From Phoronis australis (Eukaryota > Phoronida > Phoronidae): a DNA stretch of 64,000 nt. The notes under the pieces were generated by a model that was not told the origin of the DNA, ran no database searches, and was given only the letters and a program-made list of their open reading frames with translations. Where the stretch lies: NCBI GenBank assembly GCA_002633005.1, contig NMRA01000070.1:492042-556041 (forward strand), read 5' to 3'. Position numbers and translations under genes: made by a program. Of the stretch, positions 1-58,153 are shown piece by piece (positions within the stretch are counted from its first letter, which is position 1; each line of letters begins with the position of its first letter).

Positions 1-705
1 AGTTAGTGTTTCCAAGTACACATAAACACAAAAAGTGTTGAGTAAACAACCTTGTTTAGTTGATGCTCCATTAAACGTTGTGTGTGGGAATCAATTACTC
101 AAGGACATTGTGCACCAATTTTCTAGGTTTATCAAATATCCATTTTTTTTCTTTATCAGAGTAGATGCCATGGATGTACGCAAGAATCGAGCGAAAATCC
201 AGTAATTAATGCTAAAGCGACAGAAAACCCGTGGTTTTAATTCACCCAATCCATATTAATCACAGAGCACTCAAACCTGCCAGTGTGAACCAGGGGAGAA
301 GATAAACGTGACGATGACAACGTTGCCACAGAATCCTCTATAGTGAATGCGTGGTATCGTGTGTTGAATATGATAACACAAACAGACACGATTGGCCTAT
401 TAAACACGTAAAAATTACCTCGGCATCCCCAACAGTACATATCAACATTGGTCCGACAGTATCCCACATGACTAATCCGATCGTGTTCTCAGACACTGTA
501 ACTGAACCCAGCTGACCCCACATCATCAAGATAAACCTACGCGAACCCACGACGTCTCCAAGCCACAGGTACTGGGGCAATTAAGTCATCTACATGTCAC
601 ATACAAGAGAGCTTACATCAATTCAGGGCTGGCCTTTCCACCCATTTTCGAACCAACCCAACATCGACATATATGGTAGTAACTTTTAAGTGGGTAACTC
701 TTCGC

Positions 706-757
706 CCATTTAGTAAACAATATGGCAAACAAGCGAAATTTTATTCCGCCAAATTGC
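706..757 (+). repeat. Dispersed repeat, ATGGCGGACAAGTGAAA family, copy 1
   Basis: Reads ATTTAGTAAACAATATGGCA then AACAAGCGAAATTTTATTCC. It shares the frame CAATATGGCGGACAAGTGAAA with the copies near 13513, 42584 and 8914 (inverse). Confidence 0.45.
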
Positions 758-1331
758 TTAACAAAAATACAGATTACGAAAATCATAGTCTCTCTTTACC
801 AAGGAAATGTCATAAAACGGTATTTCCATTATTTAGAGTTAAGTTGACAGCACTAGAAAAATGACATTTTTGATGATTATTTTTATGCAAAACAATTGAA
901 GAATTAGTCAGATTCAAACAGTCTCCCTAATCAAAAGTTAAAAGATAGCCAAATGCTAACAATCACAAACTTCTCCAACTCTGTTCATACATCAGTTTTA
1001 ACGATCGTGCAATCATTTGCGCATGCTTTTGGAATTTTGTAAAGCCTAAAACTTTCAGTTGTGTGCACTTGTTCTAATTACCAGTTCAGTGACGTGATAA
1101 AGATTGACTGCTGAGTCTTCCAGAAAAATACCAAATGCCTTCGCTTTGGAGTTATTGGTCTGTGGCTTTGAAAAATATTATAATTGCAAGTACATGGGCT
1201 TTAATCGACAAGGCTTCTGGTGGAGGATGGATAGTATATGTCAGACTGACACGTTCAGCGCGCTTTAAGAATGTGGAACTTGTGTTGCTTAGTGAGTTTC
1301 TTAAAGATTACAACAGAGGTACATTTATGCA

Positions 1332-1395
1332 GCGATGTCATTATTCTGCGATGTCATTATGCTGCGATGTCATTATGCTGCGATATCACCATGCC
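1332..1395 (+). repeat. Tandem repeat, 16 bp x 4
   Basis: Four head-to-tail units of GCGATGTCATTATGCT; the first and last are diverged. It lies in WNK intron 4. Confidence 0.85.
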
Positions 1396-1571
1396 ATGCA
1401 TGAGCCATGTTAACCAGTTTGATCCAAGGAAAACCCCAATGACTTAAGCTTGTTCTTTTGAAAGCTTGTGGTATCCCCATGTGGTCGCTAGAACACTAGT
1501 AGGCTTCGAAACCCGCGATCTTCTCAAGGCCTAACAAAAGTTTAACTCGACCAAACAGCACACGTGGTTTA

Positions 1572-31172
<29,601 letters not shown>

Positions 31173-31214
31173 TCTAACACAACTTCAAGCAGCAAAGCTG
31201 CCAACTATTTTTAA
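31173..31214 (-). other. Probable WNK 5' UTR segment with upstream splice acceptor
   Basis: On the minus strand a pyrimidine-rich tract followed by TTCAG ends at 31215, 42 bases before the ATG. This suggests the start codon sits in a second exon behind a 5' UTR intron. I could not identify the upstream non-coding exon or promoter; inference only. Confidence 0.35.
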
Positions 31215-31877
31215 CTGAAGAAGAAAACCAAAAAGGAAGCAATTAAAAGTTTGGAAACAAAATTTAAAGTAAAAAGGGACATGCTTAAAATATCTGACAG
31301 AAAATGTTACTGGACTTCTAACAGAAAACATTCATTCCAATGGTAAAATAGATATAAACATAACATTTTAAAGTAAATTAAATTAAGATTAAGCAATCAG
31401 GAACTTCAGCTAAAAATAACAAGGTGACTGAGATTAAATTTTACAAGTCAACAAATGACCAACTAGAACCAGAGCAATAAGCAGCATCCAGCAGTCGAAT
31501 CTGGCAAGTGAAGTCACATTGTTAGGTATGGCTTGTAGAGGCAAATTGAGAGAAGTATCTTGAGAACTGATACTCGTCAAATTGGACCCCGCTTTGATAA
31601 ACCTGAAATATTCTGGTAAAATGTCAGACGTGACATACTGAATAGCTGATTCTCATATCAGAGACTGTCACATCAGACTATTAGGCCCTAGCTGTTCCCA
31701 GAAACAGGTTATACAGTGGAAGAAACTGGTACCGCCTGTAAGTTTCTTGCAATTTTTAAACAGAGACCAAAAAACACGGCTGTGCTCAATGTATCAACCC
31801 AACATAAACTTGTACCAATCTCTAACTTCCCAAAAAGAAATCCAAATTCTACGATTCTTGTGCAGCAATACTTTGTT

Positions 31878-32393
31878 CAGGGCTTGGAATGACCAAGGAC
31901 AAAAAACGCGGAAACTTTGAAACTTTTACGGCCCAAATCATGCGCGCTACCCAGCCTTGAAAGTTGAAATGGTCGATGTGAACCTTCCCCCGACAAAAAT
32001 TCAGGAGGACTATAAAAAAAAATGTTACCATCATCAGTAGCATGCGTCTGCGTCCTTTTAGCTCGTGCGTCCACTCCTAACCCACACATTTTTGGCTAAA
32101 GAGCCGTAGTATTTGTCGCCGCGGTTTACAATAACACGAGACGCCATTGAAAATCCCACCACGCTATCCCAGATGCCCCGACAATGTTGACAATTTACGT
32201 TCCTCCGAAACATAAAGAGCAACTTCCGCTTTTCGAGGTGAACGTCGTCTGCAACGCCGCGGTAAGAAAGGAATTTGCCGCGGAAATTTTATATCAAATC
32301 CGATTTTTTTTACGCGGAAATATTATAAAATGCGCGGACAGAACATTTGAAAAAAGCGGAAATCCGCGTTTCCGCAGAAAATTCCAAGCCCTG
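31878..32393. mobile_element. hAT-like non-autonomous element, CAGGGCTTGGAAT ends
   Basis: CAGGGCTTGGAAT at 31878 pairs exactly with ATTCCAAGCCCTG ending at 32393; a second GCGGAAAC block follows inside both ends. TTTGTT occurs flush on both sides (31872-31877, 32394-32399), a likely target duplication. Length 516 bp. No transposase is visible. A CATGCGCGCTACCCAG motif at 31939 resembles the end of a different family (see 35720). Confidence 0.75.
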
Positions 32394-33625
32394 TTTGTTG
32401 CAAACATTCCAAAAAGTGAGACATCTGGAGCTAGAAAGCCACAATGGAAGAAATATCTGCACAAATCAAAGAAACCATGCTGGCTTTTATTAGTCGTACC
32501 AGTGAAATGAATGTATACGGAAAGGGGGGAATGGGGTGGGAAAGCACAGACAAAGTCAAAATACGAGCAGACGTTAACATTAACACAACGGATGATGTAA
32601 ATATCTTCACGGCGTATGTTAAAAAGCTGTTGCGCGATGCAAGACGGAGTTTCAAAAGGCGGCAACTAGTCTAGTATGGTTTTATACGTTCGCTCGTTAA
32701 GTCTCAGCATGCCCGGTGACTATCGGTGAGCTGGTGAATAAAAACTCAAGTCAGGAGACGATAATTGATGTAAACAAACTTGTCTCGTGTAATAATAAAA
32801 AACAACTTTGGACGTTACTATTTATCAAAATCAGATCAATTACTATAAGCGTCTAGTCAGTCCTAGCATACGAATAGGTTAAACATATTACTAACCTTTT
32901 TTCTGACGTGTACGAAGTCAGAATGGCCTTCAAACGTGGACGACCGTGTTCGAACAAGAAAAATTCTCCGTCGAATTATTACAGAATTATTCCCGTATCT
33001 GTCCATATTCAAAAAACAATTTGAAACAGATGTGTTGGGTACATCTCTCCTGACGAATTGAATATGATGTATATACAATTTGGCCGCTCAAACCATGGAT
33101 CTTGAAACTCATTCACAGATCCAACAAGACAGCAGCCACTCCGCATTCAATGGCGACCGTTCAACTGATTCGCTTTGAAAATAGATCTGGAATAGTCTGA
33201 AATAGCGTATGAATACAAATAATTTTGTTATGTGCTAATGACTTGAAGGTTAGTTATGTATGCCAATTGCCGCTGGTTATTGACCATTTGTAAGTTTTTG
33301 TGGTTAAATGTGAAGAAATTAAAGCAAAATATTGTTTCTGTGCTAAAAATGATATTTAAAGAACTCCTTATTACTGCGCATTTCCGCGTAATTGGCCTAA
33401 TACATAGAGAGACATCTTACGCTAGTCGCTTAAACTATTCAAGAGAATGGATTTTCAGCCCAAGGTTCAAAAGTAGTCTAGTTAGCGGTGAAAATCATAA
33501 GACTCTGAGACTAGACTAATGTGAAAATGGATACCCGAAACAATTTTAATTCATACATGACCTAAGTAACAGGAAAAGCAAGCCTATGACCAGGCCCGGC
33601 GTCTGGTGAGGGGTGCGACTAAGGT

Positions 33626-33667
33626 CTCCCCCTCCTTCCCTCCCTCCCTCCCCTCCCTCCCTCCCTC
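33626..33667 (+). repeat. TCCC/CT polypyrimidine tract, left part
   Basis: CCCTCCTTCC then (TCCC)n enters the assembly gap and resumes after it, so one long simple repeat probably broke the assembly. Confidence 0.9.
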
Positions 33668-33933
33668 NNNNNNNNNNNNNNNNNNNNNNNNNNNNNNNNN
33701 NNNNNNNNNNNNNNNNNNNNNNNNNNNNNNNNNNNNNNNNNNNNNNNNNNNNNNNNNNNNNNNNNNNNNNNNNNNNNNNNNNNNNNNNNNNNNNNNNNNN
33801 NNNNNNNNNNNNNNNNNNNNNNNNNNNNNNNNNNNNNNNNNNNNNNNNNNNNNNNNNNNNNNNNNNNNNNNNNNNNNNNNNNNNNNNNNNNNNNNNNNNN
33901 NNNNNNNNNNNNNNNNNNNNNNNNNNNNNNNNN
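33668..33933. other. Assembly gap (266 Ns)
   Basis: Unknown bases within the TCCC repeat. ORFs translated through the gap are meaningless. Single Ns also occur at 36204 and 41197. Confidence 1.
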
Positions 33934-33990
33934 CCCTTCCCTCCCTCCCTCCCTCGCTCTCTCCCTCTCTCTCTCTCCCTCTCTCTACGG
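33934..33990 (+). repeat. TCCC/CT polypyrimidine tract, right part
   Basis: (TCCC)n passes into (CT)n and ends at about 33990. The strand asymmetry is the kind that can form triplex DNA. Confidence 0.9.
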
Positions 33991-34691
33991 ACAAAGGGTA
34001 CAGCTGCCAAAAGGATCGGTTGTCAAACGCAGGGTTGGTTATCCAATCTTGGTTAGAGGCCGCAGAGCACTTACCTACCACGGAGCTAAATCATCATCCG
34101 TGCTCACCTGGCAGTGTTGACTGGACGTGTATGCGGGAATTACGAGGGTGTGGGCAGCCGAACGGGATCGTGTTTTGAATGAAACTTGGATTATGATCCA
34201 CGTTTGTCCAAAAGCCTATAACAAGGAGCATTTCGCCGTTGTTTATCTATCAATTTTGTATTTAAAGTTGCATTCTGTTTAACAGACTAAAAGCCAAAAT
34301 CCGCCGGATTTTCTTCTCGTCAAGTCGGTCCCATAATATTCCTTTCCAAGATAAGGCTTTAATTCCATTACTGAGACAAAAGCATGAAAACCATCAGCGA
34401 CTCAACAAAATTCTTTAGAGTTTATTGGGGTTGGCCAATGCTAAAGTTGCGAAAAGGCCCAGTGTACGCATTGCCTGTGACTTCAGTTGGTAACCTGGTG
34501 ACGAAACAGAATCCAATCGTTTTAAAGAATATTACGAGACCAACTTTAAGAACAATAGGTCTAATCCTTTTTCTCTCTTAATCAGCTAAACGGGACAGAA
34601 CGCAACTTTAAAGTGAAACATTTCGATTACTATGCTCATCCGATCTTGAATTATTGTCATCAAATTAGCAGGCAACTCAAATCACATGTAG

Positions 34692-34703
34692 TGTAGGCCT
34701 ACA
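34692..34703. repeat. 12-bp perfect palindrome
   Basis: TGTAGGCCTACA equals its own reverse complement. May be chance. Confidence 0.4.
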
Positions 34704-35719
34704 TGCGCCATTTTCGATGTCACAGCTTTAACATTGGCTAATCCCCCCAAAAAAAACTCTATAAAGTTCTAATTTTTTGATGATTTCGATAACAAAATAT
34801 ATGTAGAATCTTAGCATGGTAACGAGTATTATGAGATATATTTTATGAGAGTAAATAGCATAATTCCATATTCGCTTTTAGCCAGCTGAACGGTGCGAGA
34901 ATTAACGATGGCTCATTAAAATCATTCGGCAGGGCAAAATTTCTCGTGAAGACCTTGTAGTAAGGCCTTGTTCTGTTGAGACGGGAATCGGCGAACACAA
35001 CCTGGTAAGATATTGCACAGCGGCGAGTACTACATTCACAGTACCAACACATTCATTTTTTGTATTGTCAATATCTATGGCCTGTGATTTTCCGAAAAGT
35101 AATTACTTAAGTTAAGAAAGAATCGACGACAAAAGCCATCACCAAAGAAAGGCAACTAAATATTACGTTCCCGATATATAACGTGTCTCAAAAATGCAGA
35201 GCAAAACTTGAGTTTCCTGTTTAAATTTGGGCGTCATATAAAACATTTCAAATTTTGACCACTTACTGCTTGCCACGTCGGGTAAGTTTCGATTAGAAAG
35301 CTAGTTTGTCCGTATGCATGGTCTGAAAAAAAAAACGGAATTGCCAGGTCTCAGCAAGACCAAAAATCACAAGTTCACATCAATTTTGAAGCGACAAGTG
35401 ACAGCTGCAGTTATACGATATAATTACTCATCATTTATAAAAAACCTGTGAGATACTGATACTTGTCTTTGTGTTGCCATTATCGTCCGATTTTGCCACA
35501 TAAGTAAGTACGGTAGGACACGCCACAGATTCTACCGCTGCCGCCGACACATTTCAGCTGACACATTGTAAAAGCCGCTAAAACATGTCCTGTACTTGTC
35601 ATTAAAAAATGTACGTTTTATTAACATTCACTCACATTTTGGAGAATTTGATAAAATGATGGCGGTGTGGATTGGATGGTTAACATTTGTTAAGATTTTT
35701 GCGGAATGAAGGTCTGAAA

Positions 35720-35909
35720 CATGCGCGCACCCAGCCCTCAATTTGGGGGGCTCGAATTCTTGACGTCGTGGACCTTATCCTAACAAAACAGCGGGCGGAC
35801 AAAAAAAAAGCGGGAGCACCCCTGTAAAGTGCGTGTTCGCGCTTATTTAGTGGTCTTTTGTCCAGTTAACTCGGACTTTTTGTCCCCCCCCCCCCTGGAT
35901 GCGCGCATG
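35720..35909 (+). mobile_element. MITE 'CATGCGCGCACCC', copy 1
   Basis: CATGCGCGCACCCAG at 35720 is mirrored by CTGGATGCGCGCATG ending at 35909 (one mismatch); 190 bp. The flush flanks TGAAA (35715-35719) and TGAAA (35910-35914) are identical, a clear target-site duplication. The interior ends in a C-run and shares blocks with the copy at 38739. No ORF. Confidence 0.85.
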
Positions 35910-36273
35910 TGAAACAAGATAATGAGTTTTTGTTGGTAACTCTGTAGGAATATACCATGATCGTTTACTTTGAGAACAAGCACGCCACAGAACAAATCGT
36001 TTTAAAGCTGCTGGGTAAACGATGTGAGTTTGATGGATTTCTATTTTTAAGATAAGCGTCTTGCGCCAGTTACCTCTGCGATTTAATTTCTGTGCTGCTC
36101 AAGACCAAAGCAAGCATGAATGACCGATCTAAAACACAACGAAACCACACGCGTACCAGTATCCATTGGAGAAGGGAAGGGTGTTTGTGTGCCTCTGTGT
36201 GTGNGGTGAAATGGTTGGCAACCTGAAGGCACTTTACAATGAACGGAGGTGGAGGCCGGGTTGAGCTCCCCTT

Positions 36274-36311
36274 GCCTACGTAGTAAACAGAAGCCTACGT
36301 AGTAAACAGAA
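36274..36311 (+). repeat. Tandem duplication, 19 bp x 2
   Basis: Two exact units of GCCTACGTAGTAAACAGAA; each contains the palindrome CTACGTAG. Confidence 0.9.
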
Positions 36312-38485
36312 TCCGTCTCGAATGTAGATGGGAAATCTTCATATCAAAGTGATTATGTCTAAGTCGTGTAGTCGTGCTTGCGTGGTCCAGTTTTCCATAG
36401 GTACTCCAGGAAAACATGAAATGGTCACCATAAAAATTCTTATGTCCGTGTATCGTGTTTTGGGGTGGGTGAGACGTGTACTGTGTTTGGTGGCCGGTGG
36501 GCCCTGCGGCCGGGTGTAAGTTCAGGGTAGGAAGGCGTGTTTTGCATCGTTGTTGTGTTCGTACGCTTCACGGCGGCCAGTGAATTGAGTTCACTACTCA
36601 ACGGTGTTGTCACGGTTAATTATGGCGATTTCCGAGGGGTTATCTATTTTATCATGCATTAAAGGATATCTTAATATCAATTGTCAAGTTCGACAAACAG
36701 TAAATATCCAGTTTGCTCAAGAAAAGGAAAAGAAGTTTAGTTTGTGTTGAGTTTGCCATCACGCTAGGTGTCATATTTTATGTGATATATACAAGGTATA
36801 GCGGCGTAGAAAAAGAATGGGGGGAAACTCGTACTCACTGACGTGCGTGCAAATACACGTGAGTTGGCCAAATGGTGGGCAGATGATATTTCTTATCATG
36901 AAAGAAGTCTCAGACCAGTTTGCAAACCTCTATTTTGTGTAAGTGTAGTGTTCGGTTCCACGCAATAGTACATGACTATAATTCAATGATAAGCACACTA
37001 ATGCAAAGTGCAAGATGTACTTTTGACGAGGAAAATAACTGATGACTATAGAACTATTTATAGCTAATAACCTAGTAATAAACTGTTCAAGCATAATATA
37101 GAGGGCGTGCATCTGGATAATAAAAGTTGAATTTATCGATGGCCACAAAATTGTGATAACAAAAAAGACTCCAGACGATAGTGTGTAATATTGACACTGT
37201 CTCGATGTACGATCTTATCTTGTGGTGATGATTACACTTTTGTTTGGCATTTTATCGTGTATTCCTCTTTCAGAATATTGAGAATGCAGAATCTTGAAAC
37301 AATACGTCTTATTCTTATTAGAATAACTTAATTACACAAGACACCTTAATACCCACTTCATGTTGTGTGTAGAAGCACACCAATGCGCCATCTAAAAAGA
37401 TACAGGGGTCTGTAAAACGATTCTACATTTTTAGTGCTTCTTAATTTAGGTTCCCATTGGCGGATCTAAGCGGGGGCGCTCAGGTAGCATAGACTACCCT
37501 CAACCCAAGACCGCCCCAACAAAATGGCGCCACTGGTTAAATAACCCTGTCGCTGTAAGCGTCGATCCTCTACTATTTATCCGCCGCAAACTTTATTTGT
37601 CGCACCTTGAACACGTATGGTGTATTTTGCTTTCTCTTTGCCACTATATACGTTGCTCGGTTTAACTCCTAAATGTCACAAATCACAGACCAACCGCAGT
37701 TATTGCGGCTAGTGAGCATGTCTTAAGAGTAAACAATGGGCGCGACTTCTTTCAGTCTTGCTATTTATGGATATTACAAGAATTATTTTACATTTGTAAT
37801 AAATAGAACGCTTTTTGTCTGCACACGGCTCATATTTTCGCTTGCATGGAAAGTTTGTTAAATGTACGACGAACAATTGTGTTTCTAAAGAAAGCGTACA
37901 AAATTAATCAATACTATCGTGTGAAAATCAATCACAACCATTTGACACTGCTCTCAACGACTTTTTGTAGATCTTACAGTCAGTTTGTTTCATTAAAGAT
38001 TAACTCTTGTGATTGTACAAAGTACGCATACGTGAAGTCGTATGATTTTTAAACGTGTTGTATACAACACCACCTATACACATCATGGCTTGTGTTTTTT
38101 CATGACGTGGTGATGTAACTGCTGAACCTGAGTTCTACGAATAAAATAGCTTATATTTAAATAAGACCGAATTCTTGTGTGATATACATCTTTGATCCAG
38201 GTACAAAAAATCCACAAAGCCGCATTTTTCGCATTCTCTAACAATAATCGCGGAACCAATGTACCACGTTTCCATGTTCCACGATAAACCTAACAGTGAC
38301 TGAAGCAGGGCCGTAAATGCCATAGAATTACTCGCAGTTCTTAAATCTTCGTATACTGTTATCTGGAAAAGCATCTAGTGCACTGTTCGGGTGGAATGAT
38401 ACTTATTTTGCTGAGTATAAACCTGACACAGATTGAAGCACCAATTTCTTCAAAGATTAGCTCTTGTAAATACAAAAAAGATCCA

Positions 38486-38530
38486 GGGGCAGGGGCACTG
38501 GGGCAGGCACAAGGGCAGGAGCAGGGCGGG
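38486..38530 (+). promoter_or_regulatory. G-rich tract with G-quadruplex potential
   Basis: GGGGCAGGGGCACTGGGG is followed within 25 bases by GGG, GGG and GGG runs, about 1.2 kb upstream of the MCM2 start. Sequence potential only. Confidence 0.4.
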
Positions 38531-38738
38531 TTGCTGAAGGTGCCGTCCCGGCTCAGTGCGGGCGCTCGTCGGCAACTAGGCCTGAGGACATTTTGAAATG
38601 TCAGCCAAGAGATCGCCACAATTTCAAAATGAGTTCACTGGGTCCGGAGATTTTTTTAATACGAATATTCAAAACGAAGTTATACAAACGCTTGTACACG
38701 GAGGGTCACTAACTGTCGTTCTGTTCTATGTCACGTTC

Positions 38739-38940
38739 CATGCGCGCACCCGGGGGGGGGGAGGGCGAAGTGGGCAAACAGGTCCGACTCAGAGAAACAA
38801 AAAACGAGACAAAAGTCAACAGGAATTTGGCGCGAATGCACAATTTGTAGGTCTGAACGTAGTACCCCATTTTTTCAGTAAAAGGTCCTCAAATTGAAAA
38901 ACTTCGACCTCCCATACATTAGACTGTGGGTGCGCGCATG
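38739..38940 (-). mobile_element. MITE 'CATGCGCGCACCC', copy 2 (inverse)
   Basis: CATGCGCGCACCC at 38739 is mirrored by GGGTGCGCGCATG ending at 38940; 202 bp. Read on the minus strand, its GACTTTTGTCTC, AGTCGGACCTGTTTG and terminal C-run line up with copy 1. It contains a TTTGGCGCG (E2F-like) string. No convincing flanking duplication. Confidence 0.8.
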
Positions 38941-39344
38941 ATGTCTTCCACACAATCGCGGGTTTTGGGTCTCTTATTGTTATTCTATGTGTTTGTTTCA
39001 TTAAAAATCGTACCACATTAAAAACCCGCCGCTACCGGGTTGAGTATTGAAATAAATGGCCATCTCAGTGGTGCTAGACATACAGTAATGATGCATAAAA
39101 ATAATTCCAGGTGGTAGTGCAATGGGCACACCTGACTGGTCTGCGCAGCGTCCACCCGAGCAAAAAAAAGCACGATTTAGGCCTACTTCTACTAATGTAC
39201 CGCGTATGTGGCTGCCTATGGTCCAGAACAAATTAACACATGCAATGCAAAAACGATAAATAAAAACATGGTAATATCTAAAAAAATCTCGCGGACTTCT
39301 TTCCATGAATTTACAGGGTGTTTTAATCCGTCACGCATTGATCG

Positions 39345-39353
39345 GGCGGGAAA
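39345..39353 (-). promoter_or_regulatory. E2F-like site (GGCGGGAAA)
   Basis: Reverse complement TTTCCCGCC fits the E2F consensus; 375 bp upstream of the MCM2 start. MCM genes are classic E2F targets. Confidence 0.5.
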
Positions 39354-39386
39354 TGTCTTGTCTTGTTTTGCAATTCCCTGCGATTG

Positions 39387-39394
39387 TTTGGCGC
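39387..39394 (+). promoter_or_regulatory. E2F-like site (TTTGGCGC)
   Basis: Exact match to TTTSGCGC, 34 bp after the previous site. Confidence 0.5.
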
Positions 39395-39682
39395 AGCACC
39401 GTCTTGCGACGCAGCAATCTAGGGGTTTATGTTTACATGTTGACCGTTAGATGACGCTTTGTTTTGTGGCGCGAACGCGAACGAATACATCAGATGTACT
39501 GTTGTGAATATTTGACATTTCTCAAAGAAATCAATGCTATTGTTTAAATTTAAAATAAATTTTATAAAAATTCGATAACTGAATAATCTATTACATTTGA
39601 AAATTTGCCCAAACTAAGCACTTTGTGAAAGGGTTATTTCTTTGCACCCTTATAACCTTTCACCTTTGACACATTTTGCTTA

Positions 39683-39691
39683 TTCCCGCGC
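39683..39691 (+). promoter_or_regulatory. E2F-like site (TTCCCGCGC)
   Basis: Lies 29 bp before the MCM2 ATG, so in or next to the 5' UTR/core promoter. Confidence 0.5.
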
Positions 39692-39719
39692 TTTTTCATC
39701 ACGCTGAAAGTTCAACACT

Positions 39720-56430
<16,711 letters not shown>

Positions 56431-56761
56431 ATTGTGATTAATTGAGATTTTTGAACCAGTGGAGACTTAACGTCTTCTATATTGTAAATTCTAAATATTT
56501 TATATGGTCAGGTACGTCCATTTGCCCTAAAGACTTCTTGGTTCCTCTCTTTTGTAAGATACAAATTACTTAACTTTCTTTAAAGGAAGTTGCAAACTAA
56601 AATACAAATATCAGAGTAACCTGTAGAGCGTTTTCTACAATGTATTTATTTTACTTCAAAGTTACTATTATTTAGTAATATCTGGTGTATAGGCAGTTTG
56701 TATTGAATCATGCCAATCATATAATGTATGATTAATTGTAAATTTTCTTTCTGTGTTGAAA

Positions 56762-56767
56762 ATTAAA
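56762..56767 (+). terminator. Possible MCM2 polyadenylation signal (ATTAAA)
   Basis: ATTAAA 332 bases after the stop, with a TGTGTGTTTG-rich stretch about 40 bases downstream. AATAAA at 57398-57403 and 57570-57575 are alternatives. Confidence 0.45.
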
Positions 56768-57000
56768 TCTTTTGAATTGAAATTCAGTAACTTGGAAGAA
56801 CCCTGGTGTGTGTTTGCCAGCAATGTACAGTATCAGGATATCACTTATTGAGCGGATGGTCATGTTTGATGACTGTTATTGCAGAAAGTGTTTGATTGTG
56901 TTGGACTTGTAAATATATTGTGTACAGAATATCGAGCATTTCAGTGTAGTTCTGGAGATGGATAGGCAATAGTCGGTATAATGTGCCAATGTTTTTGAGA

Positions 57001-57056
57001 ATCACTTTGATGCCCCTTAGTCATTGGTGAAAACTTGTTCTCAAAATGTGGTCTCA
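57001..57056 (-). mobile_element. Palindromic MITE 'GTCAC', copy E (partial, inverse)
   Basis: Read on the minus strand it gives CATTTTGAGAACAAGTTTTC...AAGGGGCATCAAAGTG, matching the left half and centre of copies A-C. Confidence 0.5.
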
Positions 57057-58077
57057 TTATATCCGACAACTACAGATATAAACTTTCATTAATCGAGAGA
57101 AGTCACTTATAAGTAGGAACATTTCGTGAATGAAAATGGGATTGGTATGTATTAACATTTTTCATATTTTTCTGGCAAATGCATAAAAACCAGAATTCAG
57201 AAATTCTATAGACAACATACTGTCAATTGCCTTCAGACATGATCACTTGGATTCTTTCGCATGTTCAAATTGCAGAACACGATCAATGTTGCAAAGTAGA
57301 ACACATTTTTCAGCATTAGTTTTATTACATTAATAGCAGATTATAAAACAATAGCATATGAAATTTTCAGACATTCACTGGTTGTAAATATATTTTCAAT
57401 AAATCAAATACAGGAAATGAACTCGTGTTCAGCGATGTTTTCTCCAGACCACCCAAGCTGCTCTTACAAAGCTCCACCCACTGATCTTGACAGCAGCTGA
57501 AGTCTACGCCATCTCAACGAAACGTTGCTGAATGTAAGCCCAAGTCCAGTATTTGTTTTATTTGTTCTCAATAAAATGAATACTTTGTGTAATAAAATAA
57601 AGTTGCCAAAAACCTGGGTAACAGTTGCAAAGACAAAAAAAATTTACTTTAATTTTTATTATAAAAGCTAAAAAATTGGACAAAATATTGCCAGGTTAAC
57701 AGTGGTACTCGTAACTTTTAAGCACAAAATGGTCATTACACGTTACATAGCTAAAGTGACCTGCACTGAAAGTGACATTCTCAGAGTTCCGTTTATCGTG
57801 GCTGTACTAAAGAAATAAAAGTCCTATGCAGTGCTAATTGAGCAGAAATTGTGATGCTGAAACCAGAAGACATCAAGTTTGCAGTCATGGTGAATCTTTC
57901 CAGGAAGCAGTGAGTTTCATTCAGATCAAGCTTTTATCGTGTTACCAGGAACACCGTATAAAAAAACACAACATGAACAGTTCCACCCAAAAACATGAAC
58001 CGAAGTGATGGTTTTCAAAGATAGCACTGCATGGGTTTTAAATGTAATTCCGAGTTTTAGCACCAAGCCTGAAACTA

Positions 58078-58153
58078 GAGGATTGGTACCCACATTGAGG
58101 ATTGGTACCCACATTGAGGATTGGTACCCACATTGAGGATTGGTACCCACATT
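58078..58153 (+). repeat. Minisatellite, 19 bp x 4
   Basis: Four exact units of GAGGATTGGTACCCACATT; each holds a GGTACC palindrome. Confidence 0.95.

Larger units (their letters stand above)
31215..39719. other. WNK-MCM2 head-to-head intergenic region
   Basis: About 8.5 kb between the WNK coding start and the MCM2 start codon. Both promoters and any WNK non-coding first exon must lie here or nearby. It holds TIR elements (31878, 35720, 38739), a polypyrimidine tract with an N-gap (33626-33990), a 19-bp duplication (36274), a G-rich tract (38486) and E2F-like sites (39345-39691). ORFs of up to ~110 residues in it resemble nothing I know. Confidence 0.75.

Noticed and set aside
32440-32674. 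76-residue plus-strand ORF just right of a TIR element
   Set aside because: Reads like a protein by composition but matches nothing I know; no splice or promoter support.
33546-34178. Several long ORFs on both strands
   Set aside because: They run through Ns and a simple polypyrimidine repeat.
57480-57545. Hammerhead-ribozyme-like CTGAAGT...GAAAC string
   Set aside because: The CUGANGA core has a mismatch and no stem II can be drawn.
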